64,000 nt of DNA from an uncultured Clostridia bacterium (lineage in GTDB: Bacteria; Bacillota; Clostridia; UMGS1810). Below the pieces are notes generated by a model. That model was not told the DNA's origin, did not search any database, and saw only the letters and a program-made list of their open reading frames with translations. Of this stretch, positions 8,792 to 17,035 are shown piece after piece. The position numbers and the translations under genes are program-made. How positions within the stretch are numbered: the stretch's first letter is position 1; every line of letters starts with the position of its first letter. The stretch lies in assembly GCA_934454585.1 (NCBI GenBank), contig CAKSFP010000013.1, forward strand, positions 12,712-76,711. The letters are read 5' to 3'.

Positions 8792-8808
8792 GATTTTTCT
8801 CCTTTTTT

Positions 8809-8971
8809 AATGAATTGCCTTGCGGCATGGCATAGATTAAAACTTCATAAATTGTGTCCGGGGCACATGAATTGAGTTTTGCGCGCATAAAAAGGCAATT
8901 CAATTCATTGAGCGCAGCGAAAATTCATGCACCTTCAGGTGCAATTCATGACAGCAAAGCTGTCAATTCAT
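8809..8971 (+). repeat. Mini-hairpin array with ATGAATTG/CAATTCAT separators, copy 1
   Basis: A 163-bp array. The short unit CATGAATTG (reversed in the right half as CAATTCATG) alternates with small hairpins such as GCACCTTCAGGTGC and GACAGCAAAGCTGTC. The orientation of the unit flips at the centre, so the whole is a loose dyad. The central stretch is nearly identical to the copy at 21509-21676, whereas most of the mini-hairpin sequences differ. Confidence 0.75.
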
Positions 8972-9052
8972 CTGTTGTTTTCTATGTTTGCGACCACACA
9001 TTTTTTATTTTTATTATCAATAAAATAATAAAATCATTACGGCAAGAAATTT

Positions 9053-9094
9053 TCAGCCATCGATTTTGCGGGGAAAACCGATGGCTGATTTTTT
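9053..9094. terminator. Hairpin downstream of pflB
   Basis: TCAGCCATCG (9053-9062) pairs with CGATGGCTGA (9079-9088). The clean T-run is on the plus side; on the minus side, where pflB is transcribed, the stem is followed by AAAATTTC. It is either a weak terminator or an mRNA-end/processing hairpin between pflB and pflA. Confidence 0.5.
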
Positions 9095-9133
9095 AATTTG
9101 CCTATATCATTGTGCTTGAATTATCGGCAAAAA

Positions 9134-11386
9134 TTACATTGATTTGTGGCAAGTACGCGATATAACATCGAGCTGCTGTTCCTTGGTCAGGTCGATAAAC
9201 TTAACCGCATAACCGGATACACGGATAGTGAAGTTTGCATACTCCTCTTTCTCCGGGTGCTCCATAGCGTCGATGAGTTTCTCTGTGCCGAACACATTCA
9301 CATTGAGGTGGTGTGCGCCCTGGTCAAAATAACCGTCAAGCACATTTACCAGGTTGTTTGTGCGCTCCGCATCGTTGTGACCGAGTGCGTCCGGACTGAT
9401 TGTCTGCGTGTTCGATATACCGTCGAGCGCCCACTCATAAGGCAGTTTTGCAACGGAATTAAGCGATGCAAGCAGACCGCTCTTTTCTGCGCCGTAGCTC
9501 GGGTTTGCTCCCGGTGAAAGCGGCTCGCCGGCTCTTCTGCCGTCGGGCATTGCGCCTGTAGCCTTGCCGTAAACAACATTCGATGTGATTGTGAGGATCG
9601 AAGTTGTCGGTTCGGAATCACGATATGTGTGGCGTTTCTTGATCATATCGAGGAATGTGCCGAGCAGCCATACCGCAATTTCATCGGCACGGTCGTCGTC
9701 GTTGCCGTATCTCGGGAAGTCGCCCTCTGTCTGATAGTCAACAGCTATGCCCGTCTCGTCACGGACAACTTTAACCTTGGCATACTTGATAGCGCTGAGC
9801 GAATCAACCACATGGGAGAATCCTGCGATACCTGTTGCAAATGTTCTGCGGACATCGGTATCGATAAGTGCCATCTCAGCTGCCTCATAGTAATACTTAT
9901 CGTGCATATACTGGATGAGGTTGAGTGTATTTACATACAGTCCTGCCAGCCAATCCATCATAACCTTGTACTTCTCGATAACTTCGTCATAGTCGAGGTA
10001 CTCGGAAGTAATCGGTCTGTAGGACGGACCAACCTGTTCTCTTGATTTAACATCAACACCGCCGTTTATAGCATAGAGCAAGCATTTTGCAAGGTTTGCT
10101 CTTGCGCCGAAGAACTGCATTTCCTTACCTGTCTGTGTAGCGGATACGCAGCAGCAGATTGAATAATCATCACCCCATACCGGCTTCATGACATCGTCGT
10201 TCTCGTACTGGATAGAGCTTGTCTCTATGGAAATATACGATGCATATTTCTTGAAATTCTCCGGAAGTGCCGAAGAATAGAGCACTGTAAGGTTCGGCTC
10301 CGGGGACGGTCCCATATTCTCCAGGGTGTGCAGGAAGCGGAAATCGTTCTTTGTAACCATGGATCTGCCGTCAACGCCTATGCCGCCGACTTCAAGTGTT
10401 GCCCATACCGGGTCGCCCGAGAAGAGCTGATTGTATGACGGAATTCTTGCGAACTTAACCATACGCAGTTTCATAACGAGGTGGTCGATGAGCTCCTGAG
10501 CCTCTGACTCGGTGATTTTGCCTGCCTCAAGATCTCTCTCGATGTAGATGTCGAGGAAGGTGGAGATTCTGCCAATGCTCATTGCGGCGCCGTTCTGAGT
10601 TTTGATTGCGCCGAGGTAGCCGAAGTAGAGCCACTGAACAGCCTCTCTTGCGTTTGATGCCGGTGCGGAGATATCAAATCCGTATGACGCAGCCATAGTT
10701 TTAAGTCCCTTGAGGGCATTTATCTGCATAGAGATTTCTTCGCGCTGTCTGATGATATTGTCTGTCATAACGCCGTCGCCGCAGTTAGCATAGTCTTTCT
10801 GCTTCTGGGCGATGAGAAAATCTATACCGTAGAGGGCAACACGACGGTAGTCTCCGACGATTCTGCCTCTGCCGTAGGTATCCGGCAGACCGGTGATAAT
10901 CTTGTTGTGTCTTGCTTTTTTCATCTCGGGAGTATATGCATCAAACACACCCTGGTTGTGGGTGCGGCTGTACTCCGTGAAAATCTTGTGAAGCTCGGGA
11001 TCGGGAGTGTATCCGTAAGTCTCGCAAGCCTGCTCAGCCATCTTTATGCCGCCGAAAGGCATAAAAGCTCTCTTAAGCGGCTTGTCTGTCTGCAAGCCGA
11101 CAACTTTTTCTATATCTTTTGTATCTTCTCCGATGTAACCGGGATTATGTGATGTGAGTGTCGACACAATGTGTGTGTCCATGTCGAGAACGCCGCCTTT
11201 TGCGCGCTCCTCTTTCTGCAACTTCTGGAGTTTGTCCCAGAGTTTGTCGGTGTTGCCGGTAGGTCCGGCAAGGAATTTTTCGTCGCCGTCATAAGGTTTG
11301 TAGTTTTTCTGAACAAACTCTCTGACATTGATTTCCTCTTTCCAGATACGGCCGTCAAAACCGTTCCACTGTTCATAGTTTGTCAT
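9134..11386 (-). CDS. pflB: Formate C-acetyltransferase (pyruvate formate-lyase)
   Basis: A 750-residue glycyl-radical enzyme converting pyruvate and CoA to acetyl-CoA and formate. The catalytic cysteine motif reads ICCCVSATQTGKEMQFFGAR near residues 408-427, with three consecutive Cys where the usual motif has two. The C-terminal radical loop is RVSGYAVKF, with the radical Gly near residue 725, and the end EQQLDVISRTCHKSM is typical of true PFL. The start MTNYEQWNGFDGR at 11386 follows an AGGGG site; the upstream extension is not family-like. A LysR gene lies just upstream on the same strand, with a palindrome in the gap. Confidence 0.97.
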   Translation of the reverse strand: MTNYEQWNGFDGRIWKEEINVREFVQKNYKPYDGDEKFLAGPTGNTDKLWDKLQKLQKEERAKGGVLDMDTHIVSTLTSHNPGYIGEDTKDIEKVVGLQTDKPLKRAFMPFGGIKMAEQACETYGYTPDPELHKIFTEYSRTHNQGVFDAYTPEMKKARHNKIITGLPDTYGRGRIVGDYRRVALYGIDFLIAQKQKDYANCGDGVMTDNIIRQREEISMQINALKGLKTMAASYGFDISAPASNAREAVQWLYFGYLGAIKTQNGAAMSIGRISTFLDIYIERDLEAGKITESEAQELIDHLVMKLRMVKFARIPSYNQLFSGDPVWATLEVGGIGVDGRSMVTKNDFRFLHTLENMGPSPEPNLTVLYSSALPENFKKYASYISIETSSIQYENDDVMKPVWGDDYSICCCVSATQTGKEMQFFGARANLAKCLLYAINGGVDVKSREQVGPSYRPITSEYLDYDEVIEKYKVMMDWLAGLYVNTLNLIQYMHDKYYYEAAEMALIDTDVRRTFATGIAGFSHVVDSLSAIKYAKVKVVRDETGIAVDYQTEGDFPRYGNDDDRADEIAVWLLGTFLDMIKKRHTYRDSEPTTSILTITSNVVYGKATGAMPDGRRAGEPLSPGANPSYGAEKSGLLASLNSVAKLPYEWALDGISNTQTISPDALGHNDAERTNNLVNVLDGYFDQGAHHLNVNVFGTEKLIDAMEHPEKEEYANFTIRVSGYAVKFIDLTKEQQLDVISRTCHKSM

Positions 11387-11446
11387 TTGTCTTTTCCCCT
11401 TTCTCACTTCTCTATGGTTACATTCTATCATAAAAAAATCAATATG

Positions 11447-11476
11447 GAAATACCGAATTCGGAATAACGGTATTCC
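11447..11476. promoter_or_regulatory. Inverted repeat between the LysR gene and pflB
   Basis: AATACCG (11449-11455) and CGGTATT (11468-11474) form an inverted repeat with a 12-base spacer that itself contains the palindrome CCGAATTCGG. It lies 60-90 bases before the pflB start and 24 bases past the LysR stop. An operator is inferred from position and symmetry only. Confidence 0.5.
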
Positions 11477-11499
11477 TTTTTGATATATGATGATATATA

Positions 11500-12426
11500 T
11501 TATCTCTTTAATTCCTCAATCTGCCTTTTAACAATCCTCACAAAAAGCTTTTCGCGCGAATTAAGCTTATATCCCCGTCTGCGGACTATGACATCCTTAT
11601 AGCTGTTGTCAGCAATGTCGCAATCCTTTTGCACAAGCGGCATGGTGTTGAGCAGGCTGGGCGGCGTGGGCGATGTCCACATATATGTGGTATGCACATT
11701 GCGCAGCAGCTCGAACTGGCTCTCACGCTCATAAACGGCAATCTCCTTTTTGGAGTCGTCCGACAACATGATCTCGCGTGCGGTGGCTGCCGGCAAAGTC
11801 GGAATGGTAAGATAGCCGTGGGTTATCTCGATGAAATTCTCCAGGTCGGCACAGGTAATGTTTTTTTCCATGGCGAGCGGATGATGCACCGACATAATGA
11901 CCCTGTAAGCAAATTCCCACAGCGGCTCCACCTCCAGTTCCTTTTCCTCCAGGAACTGCAGAAAATATTTTTCGTACTTTGTCTGATATCTGATAATGGC
12001 AATGTTGTTGTCGTTATTCGTCACATTATTTATCGCCGTGAGTGAGTTTGTCTCGTGATAGTCCACGCGGATGCCATCGTCATCGGATATCTCGGAAATA
12101 AACTCAATGAACGCCTGCGCCACATAGCACGCCATGGGAACAGACACGCTGAAACGGTTGACCCCGGCATCACCGCCCTTGTACATATTCTCCACTTCCT
12201 CTATCTGCGACACAATGTTTGACGCATACACAAGGAATTCCGCACCGTTTTTGGTGGGCACAACGCCCTTTGAGGTGCGGTTGAATATGGTTATGCCGAT
12301 GTTTTCCTCAAGCTCCTTTATGCATTTGCTAAGATGCGGCTGATTCAGATAGAGATTCTGCGCCGCCTGTGATATGGAGCCGGTCTTCCCCACTTCAAGT
12401 GCGTATTTAAGATGCTGTAAGTTCAT
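11500..12426 (-). CDS. LysR-family transcriptional regulator
   Basis: A 308-residue LysR regulator. The N-terminal winged HTH (residues 1-60: LKYALEVGKTGSISQAAQNL, LNQPHLSKCIKELE) is followed by a linker helix and a periplasmic-binding-protein-like effector domain (about 90-290). The ATG at 12426 follows AAGGAAG. It lies directly upstream of pflB in the same direction, so pflB is a plausible target; LysR genes more often diverge from their targets, so this is inference. The effector cannot be told from sequence. Confidence 0.88.
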   Translation of the reverse strand: MNLQHLKYALEVGKTGSISQAAQNLYLNQPHLSKCIKELEENIGITIFNRTSKGVVPTKNGAEFLVYASNIVSQIEEVENMYKGGDAGVNRFSVSVPMACYVAQAFIEFISEISDDDGIRVDYHETNSLTAINNVTNNDNNIAIIRYQTKYEKYFLQFLEEKELEVEPLWEFAYRVIMSVHHPLAMEKNITCADLENFIEITHGYLTIPTLPAATAREIMLSDDSKKEIAVYERESQFELLRNVHTTYMWTSPTPPSLLNTMPLVQKDCDIADNSYKDVIVRRRGYKLNSREKLFVRIVKRQIEELKR

Positions 12427-12498
12427 TTCTTGTTACTTCCTTATTTATATAATTTGATATGTGCTTTTATCAATGTCATTCACACAGTGACAATTTAC

Positions 12499-12714
12499 AC
12501 AGAGGCGAGGGGTATATGTTGTGTATCGGCGAGATCGATAGTCTCAGGGCTCCCAAAAAGGTGGTAGCGTAGCGTGGCTTTTTGGAAAAAAGGAGAAACA
12601 GCAAAGCGAGTAAGCTGTGAATCTCCCGATTTGCAGCGCGCGATGCGCTGCTTGTTTCGACGCCGTGGCGTGGCGAACAGATACACAACATATACCCCGA
12701 GACGGTGCACTGTC
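12499..12714 (+). repeat. Modular palindromic element, copy 1 (type-I ends, core A forward)
   Basis: Terminal inverted repeats GTATATGTTGTGTAT (12512-12526) and ATACACAACATATAC (12681-12695) enclose core A, a chain of hairpins containing CCCAAAAAGGTGGTAGCG, AACAGCAAAGCGAGTAAGCT and GCAGCGCGCGATGCGCTGC. The left outer flank is AGAGGCGAGGGG and the right is CCCCGAGACGGTGCACTGT. It fills the gap between clpE and the LysR gene. No coding function: the open frames through it recur only because the core is repeated. Confidence 0.85.
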
Positions 12715-12732
12715 TTACAATCGTCACAGAGG

Positions 12733-15006
12733 TTAACCCACCGGTCCGACAAGCGCCACGCAGATTTCGCCGTCGTTCACATCCACACTGACCGTGGAGT
12801 GCTCCGGGATATCGTCGCCGAGCAGGATGTTCGATACCGGATCCTCTATGCTCGTCTGAATCTCGCGGCGGATGGGTCTTGCACCCATGCGCGGATTGTA
12901 GCCGTTGTCTATAAGCTTCTCCTTTGCGGCGTCGGATATGCACAGGGCTATGCCCATCTGCGACAGCTCGGATACGACATCGGCAAGCATCAGATCGACA
13001 ATCTTCATAAGCTGGTCACGGGTAAGCGGCTCAAACTCTATCACCTCGTCCACACGGTTGAGGAACTCGGGGCGGAACAACTCCTTGAGCGCTGCGTCTA
13101 TCCTTGCGCTCACGCCGCCGTCGGTGTTCATGAATCCAAAGCCGGACGATGAACCGACGCTTGTGCCGGCGTTTGATGTCATGATGATGATGGTGTTTTC
13201 AAAATTAACCACCCTGCCCTGAGAATCGGTGATTCTGCCGTCATCGAGAATCTGAAGCAAAATGTTGAACACATCCGTATGTGCTTTTTCTATCTCATCG
13301 AGCAAAATGACTGAATACGGCTTTCTGCGCACCTTCTCCGTGAGCTGTCCCGCGTCGTCGTAGCCGACATATCCCGGAGGCGCTCCGATAAGTTTTGACA
13401 CGGTGTGCTTTTCCATGTATTCGCTCATATCTATGCGGATGAGCGAATCATCATCGCCGAAAAGGCTCTCGGCGAGCGCCTTGACAAGCTCCGTCTTGCC
13501 CACGCCCGTGGGGCCGACAAATATAAACGACACGGGGCGCTTTTTGCTCAGCTTGAGCGCGCGGTTGCGGCGGACAGCCCTTGCCACGCTCGACACCGCC
13601 TTGTCCTGACCCACAATGCGCTTGTGCAGTCTCTCCTCCAGGTTGAGCAGTTTGCTCTTGTCCGTCTCGGTAATGTTCTTGACAGGTATTCCCGTCCACA
13701 GTTCTATCACGCGCGCCACATCGTCAACCGTAACCCTGGTCGCACGCTGCATGGCACGCAGATTTTTCAATTCCTCCTCACAGCGGCATTTGTCCGCCTT
13801 TGCCTCGGCAAGCTGCTCATACGGCGGCTCACCCTCGTCCGCCTCAAGCGCCGCAAGATACATATTCACTGCTGCCAAAGACTTTTTTACGCTGAGAATT
13901 TCTTCGGTATACGGCGACTCCATATTGAGGCGCGACGCCGCCTCGTCAATCACATCAATAGATTTGTCCGGACGGAATCTGTCGTGAATATATTTGTCCG
14001 ACAGTATGACAGCCTCGCGGATGACAAAATCGTCTATCGTCACATTGTGAAAACCCTCATAATAATCCTTGGAACCGCGCAGGATCTCTATGGTTTCCTC
14101 CGTGCTTGGCTCGTCTATGATAACCGGCTGAAATCTGCGCTCAAGTGCAGCGTCTTTTTCGATATATTTTCTGTATTCATCCAAAGTGGTGGCGCCGATT
14201 ACCTGGATGTCGCCCTTGGAGAGCGCCGGCTTGAGGATGTTTGCTGCGTTCATTGCACCGTCCGCATCGCCTGCGCTGACGATTGAGTGAATCTCGTCTA
14301 TCACAAGAATCGCATTCATTCGCTTGGCGTCCTCTACAATGTTTTTCAGTCTGCTTTCAAACTGACCCCGGTACTGCGTGCCGGCAACCACATTTGCCAT
14401 GTCGAGCAGATACACCTCCGACATATGGAGTTTTTCCGGTGCTTTGTCGTCGGCAATGCGCTGAGCTATGCCGTCTGCAATCGCCGTCTTGCCCACACCG
14501 GGCGCACCCAGCAGAACGGGATTGTTCTTAGAGCGCCTGTTGAGTATCTGAATGGCTCGTTCAATCTCTTTTTCCCTGCCGATTACACGGTCGAGCAGGC
14601 TCTCTCTTGCCTTGGCGGTCAGGTTGACGCCGTATGTCTCCAGAGCGTTTTTCTTCTGAGCGCGCCCCGGCATTGAGCCGAATATGCTGCCGAGCGGCTT
14701 GCCCTTTTGGGCGTCATCGCCGTCATCTCCGTCGTCCTCGGGCGGTTCCATGAGGTTGCCGCCGCCCATGATGTCCATGAATGCCTCGTGAAGATTTTCG
14801 TCGGTGATTGCCGAGCGGATGTCCATCGACATATCCTTGATGTCATCCGGCGAAAGTCCGAATTGCTCCGCAATATTATTGAGCGGTGCGATTCCCGATT
14901 CCATGGCACATTTGAAACAATATCCTTCATTTATAACATTCTGTCCGTCGGATTTGCTGACAAACACAACGGCAGGTCTCTCCTTGCATATTGCACACAT
15001 TTTCAT
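12733..15006 (-). CDS. clpE: ClpE-type AAA+ unfoldase subunit
   Basis: A 757-residue Clp/Hsp100 protein with two AAA+ domains. The N-terminus has a four-Cys zinc finger (C4, C7, C30, C33: MCAICK and YCFKC) instead of a Clp-N repeat domain, which points to ClpE. Walker A1 GAPGVGKTA is near residue 167 and Walker A2 GPTGVGKTE near 495. A short middle coiled coil lies around 360-420, and SGFGFM resembles the ClpP-docking loop. It probably feeds unfolded substrates to ClpP. The ATG at 15006 is chosen for its spacing to AGGAAGG; the ATG at 15015 is too close. The upstream region has unusual palindromes. Confidence 0.88.
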   Translation of the reverse strand: MKMCAICKERPAVVFVSKSDGQNVINEGYCFKCAMESGIAPLNNIAEQFGLSPDDIKDMSMDIRSAITDENLHEAFMDIMGGGNLMEPPEDDGDDGDDAQKGKPLGSIFGSMPGRAQKKNALETYGVNLTAKARESLLDRVIGREKEIERAIQILNRRSKNNPVLLGAPGVGKTAIADGIAQRIADDKAPEKLHMSEVYLLDMANVVAGTQYRGQFESRLKNIVEDAKRMNAILVIDEIHSIVSAGDADGAMNAANILKPALSKGDIQVIGATTLDEYRKYIEKDAALERRFQPVIIDEPSTEETIEILRGSKDYYEGFHNVTIDDFVIREAVILSDKYIHDRFRPDKSIDVIDEAASRLNMESPYTEEILSVKKSLAAVNMYLAALEADEGEPPYEQLAEAKADKCRCEEELKNLRAMQRATRVTVDDVARVIELWTGIPVKNITETDKSKLLNLEERLHKRIVGQDKAVSSVARAVRRNRALKLSKKRPVSFIFVGPTGVGKTELVKALAESLFGDDDSLIRIDMSEYMEKHTVSKLIGAPPGYVGYDDAGQLTEKVRRKPYSVILLDEIEKAHTDVFNILLQILDDGRITDSQGRVVNFENTIIIMTSNAGTSVGSSSGFGFMNTDGGVSARIDAALKELFRPEFLNRVDEVIEFEPLTRDQLMKIVDLMLADVVSELSQMGIALCISDAAKEKLIDNGYNPRMGARPIRREIQTSIEDPVSNILLGDDIPEHSTVSVDVNDGEICVALVGPVG

Positions 15007-15025
15007 ATGATTCATTCCTTCCTGT

Positions 15026-15092
15026 GCGGGCGAAGTTATACTTCGCCATTATTGTGCACAATAAGTATACCATAGATTTAAGTCAAAATCAA
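15026..15092 (-). promoter_or_regulatory. clpE promoter with two palindromes
   Basis: On the minus strand TTGATT (15087-15092) and TATACT (15064-15069) are 17 bases apart. Next to the -10 is a perfect 16-bp palindrome, TTATTGTGCACAATAA (15049-15064), and then GGCGAAGT/ACTTCGCC (15027-15045) forms an 8-bp hairpin in the leader. The arrangement suggests repressor control of the stress chaperone. Neither site matches the CtsR tandem heptad that I know of. Confidence 0.65.
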
Positions 15093-15127
15093 TAGCGGAC
15101 AAAGTTAGTTTACTTTTTGTTAACACG

Positions 15128-15171
15128 AAAAAAAGCCGCGCCATGCAATATGCGCCGGCTCGGCTTTTTGT
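15128..15171 (-). terminator. Intrinsic terminator after the glycosidase gene
   Basis: AAAAAGCCG (15130-15138) and CGGCTTTTT (15161-15169) form the outer stem with a GC-rich inner part. On the minus strand the T-run follows, just past the stop at 15188. Confidence 0.75.
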
Positions 15172-15187
15172 GATATTTTTTTCTCAA

Positions 15188-16420
15188 TTAAAACTCGCGG
15201 ACATACTCTCTGCCCTCGTGCCAAGCGATCATGTTGTTCACAAGCAGATTCCAGTTCTGAAAACCGGGATTATTCACGCCCTCGCCCGTGTCCGGGTGGT
15301 AGTATTCATGAAATTCTCCGTTCGTGATTACATCTTCTCCAAAGAGTTTTATCGACTTTTCGGCAATCTCCTTTGCGGCGTCGTTCAAGCCGTAATCCGC
15401 AAGGCCCTTGAAGCACATCCAGTTGGATATACCCCATATCGGCCCGAGCCAGCATGACGGGTTGCCCGTCTTTAATATCTGATACATCTTCTCCGTTTTG
15501 GCAAGGGTGCGTATGCCGTACGGTGCCCAAAATGTGTCGGGATTTGTGATGTGGCGCGCGGTGCGCTCCGCTTGTTCCGGCGAGGCGATGCCTGCCCACA
15601 GCGCCATGACGCCCGACCACACATCTATCCTCTGTATCAGGCAGTCCCAGTTGCGCGGCGCGCCCTTGTGCAGCTGCGCATTGGGGTCGACGGGCAGCAG
15701 ATTGAGATCCGCACTATAGTAAAACCCGTCCCTCTCGTCCCAGAGATGAGTGTTTATCGCATTTTTAACATTTTCGGCATATTCATCGTATTTTGCGGCG
15801 TCCTCGCCAAGGATGCCGCATATGTAAACCAGCGCTTTGAGTTCCTTGTACATCAGGCAGTTGAGGTAGATCGACGCGGAACTTTTGTTTGGGCGGTAGA
15901 ATGTGCACGGGTCGTTGTCCACACCGATTGCCGCATCGTTGAGCCAAAAATACAACCCGGTCGCCGAGTGGAAACACAGGTTTCTGTAGCAGTCCAAGAA
16001 TCTTTTCATGTCGGCGACATGTGGCATGAGCCAATCCGCGTCACCGCCGTTCTCACGCACAATGAAAGCCGCGTGTTGAATGAGGCACGGCTTGCTGAAA
16101 TTGCCCCCGTGGGAGAAATTTGTCTCGTTCTCGGGAGTGATGCAAATGGGCATTTTGCCGTCGGCGTCCATGTGTTCCAGGAAATTTATCACGCAGCCTT
16201 TTTCGGATTCGATGAATTTTTCGTCATAGTCGTCGTTATCCGCCATTATCTGACGAACGGCCACATCCGTGAGCCAGCTGTCCCAGTCCCACAGGCAGTT
16301 GTTGTAGCTCGCGCTGCCCGGCACGATGAACGGGTGCGCAAGCACACCGTCGGGTTCACGGAGCATTTGGCGGTAGTTTTCCGCCGAGTATTTTTTAATT
16401 GCGTCAATGTATTTTTGCAT
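15188..16420 (-). CDS. Trehalase/GH63-like (alpha/alpha)6 glycoside hydrolase
   Basis: A 410-residue cytoplasmic protein of the six-hairpin glycosidase class. YNNCLWDWDSWLTDVAVRQI near residues 38-57 is the WDWDS motif found in mannosylglycerate-hydrolase-like and trehalase-like enzymes. LPVDPNAQLHKGAPRNWDCL, GPIWGISNWMCFKGLADYGL and EYYHPDTGEGVNNPGFQNWN are further family-type loops. It is somewhat short for the superfamily but complete, with start and stop intact and a GAGGA site. It neighbours beta- and alpha-galactosidases on the same strand, suggesting oligosaccharide use. The precise substrate is not readable. Confidence 0.75.
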   Translation of the reverse strand: MQKYIDAIKKYSAENYRQMLREPDGVLAHPFIVPGSASYNNCLWDWDSWLTDVAVRQIMADNDDYDEKFIESEKGCVINFLEHMDADGKMPICITPENETNFSHGGNFSKPCLIQHAAFIVRENGGDADWLMPHVADMKRFLDCYRNLCFHSATGLYFWLNDAAIGVDNDPCTFYRPNKSSASIYLNCLMYKELKALVYICGILGEDAAKYDEYAENVKNAINTHLWDERDGFYYSADLNLLPVDPNAQLHKGAPRNWDCLIQRIDVWSGVMALWAGIASPEQAERTARHITNPDTFWAPYGIRTLAKTEKMYQILKTGNPSCWLGPIWGISNWMCFKGLADYGLNDAAKEIAEKSIKLFGEDVITNGEFHEYYHPDTGEGVNNPGFQNWNLLVNNMIAWHEGREYVREF

Positions 16421-16591
16421 AATCAGTCCTCGATTTCGTTAAATTTTGTGTTTGAAAATACGGTGGTGTGTGTGTTATTTTTATTGTTGTGATTTTTCCG
16501 ACAGACCGTAGAGGCAGGGCTCTGCTCTGCCCGATTGCCCCACGGGTGCATTAACGGAATGTTGCCGCAAATGCAGATTTGTTCATCAACC

Positions 16592-16880
16592 GCGGGTCGA
16601 TGAGGTCATCGACCCCTACCGCCTTAATGGAGATTTATCAAAAGAAAGAAATCCGTCACAGAGGCGAGGGCGGGAATATTTTATTTTGTGTGAGCGAGTT
16701 CTGCCGATTGTGCGTGGAAAGTATTCCGTCAAAGGATGTGTATGTGTTTTTTATTCTTAGGCGACGAGTTCAGCGCTACCGCACTGCTGTCCGAGGCGGC
16801 AAGGATAAAAAACACATACACAGACGGCACAAAACTTTATGCGTACAGAATAAAATATACTACACGAGACGGCACACCAC
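16592..16880 (+). repeat. Modular palindromic element, copy 6 (type-II ends, core B)
   Basis: A hairpin GCGGGTCGATGAGG / TCATCGACCCCTACCGCC (16592-16625) leads into the element: flank CACAGAGGCGAGGG, left end GAATATTTTATTTT (16674-16687), right end AGAATAAAATATAC (16847-16860), flank CGAGACGGCAC. Inside are long inverted arms (TGTATGTGTTTTTTATTCTT and AAGGATAAAAAACACATACA) around a 42-base loop at 16759-16800. The copy at 58182-58465 has the same outside but the loop reverse-complemented. It lies in the 615-bp gap 16421-17035. Confidence 0.85.
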
Positions 16881-16902
16881 TCCCAAAGCACCCGAATTAC
16901 AT

Positions 16903-16989
16903 TCATTCCTTTTTGGATTTCAGCACCGCAACGGCGGCATAATGCAAAACATCGAACTCATCGGGTGCGATTTTCGCAAGCAACTCCAT
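16903..16989 (-). other. Possible 28-codon reading frame after the FAD oxidoreductase
   Basis: ATG 16989 to TGA 16903 encodes MELLAKIAPDEFDVLHYAAV followed by AVLKSKKE, which looks like an amphipathic protein end, with GGGAG about 9 bases upstream. In-frame GTG codons could lengthen it to about 42 residues. It may be a real small gene, or the remnant 3' end of a larger gene lost when the adjacent repeat (16592-16880) arose. It has no recognisable family. Confidence 0.25.
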
Positions 16990-17035
16990 GTGCTCTCTCT
17001 CCCACCGTGCAATCTCCACATTCCACACTCCAAAC

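Noticed and set aside
12574..14286. Long plus-strand reading frames opposite clpE (for example 13405-14286)
   Set aside because: They are antisense shadows of a clearly conserved gene, with no family match or start signals. The same applies to frames opposite lacZ, pflB, malic enzyme and gerAA.
15112..15125. A Rex operator (TTGTTAACAC) before clpE
   Set aside because: Only one half-site is present; the inverted second half at the required spacing is missing.
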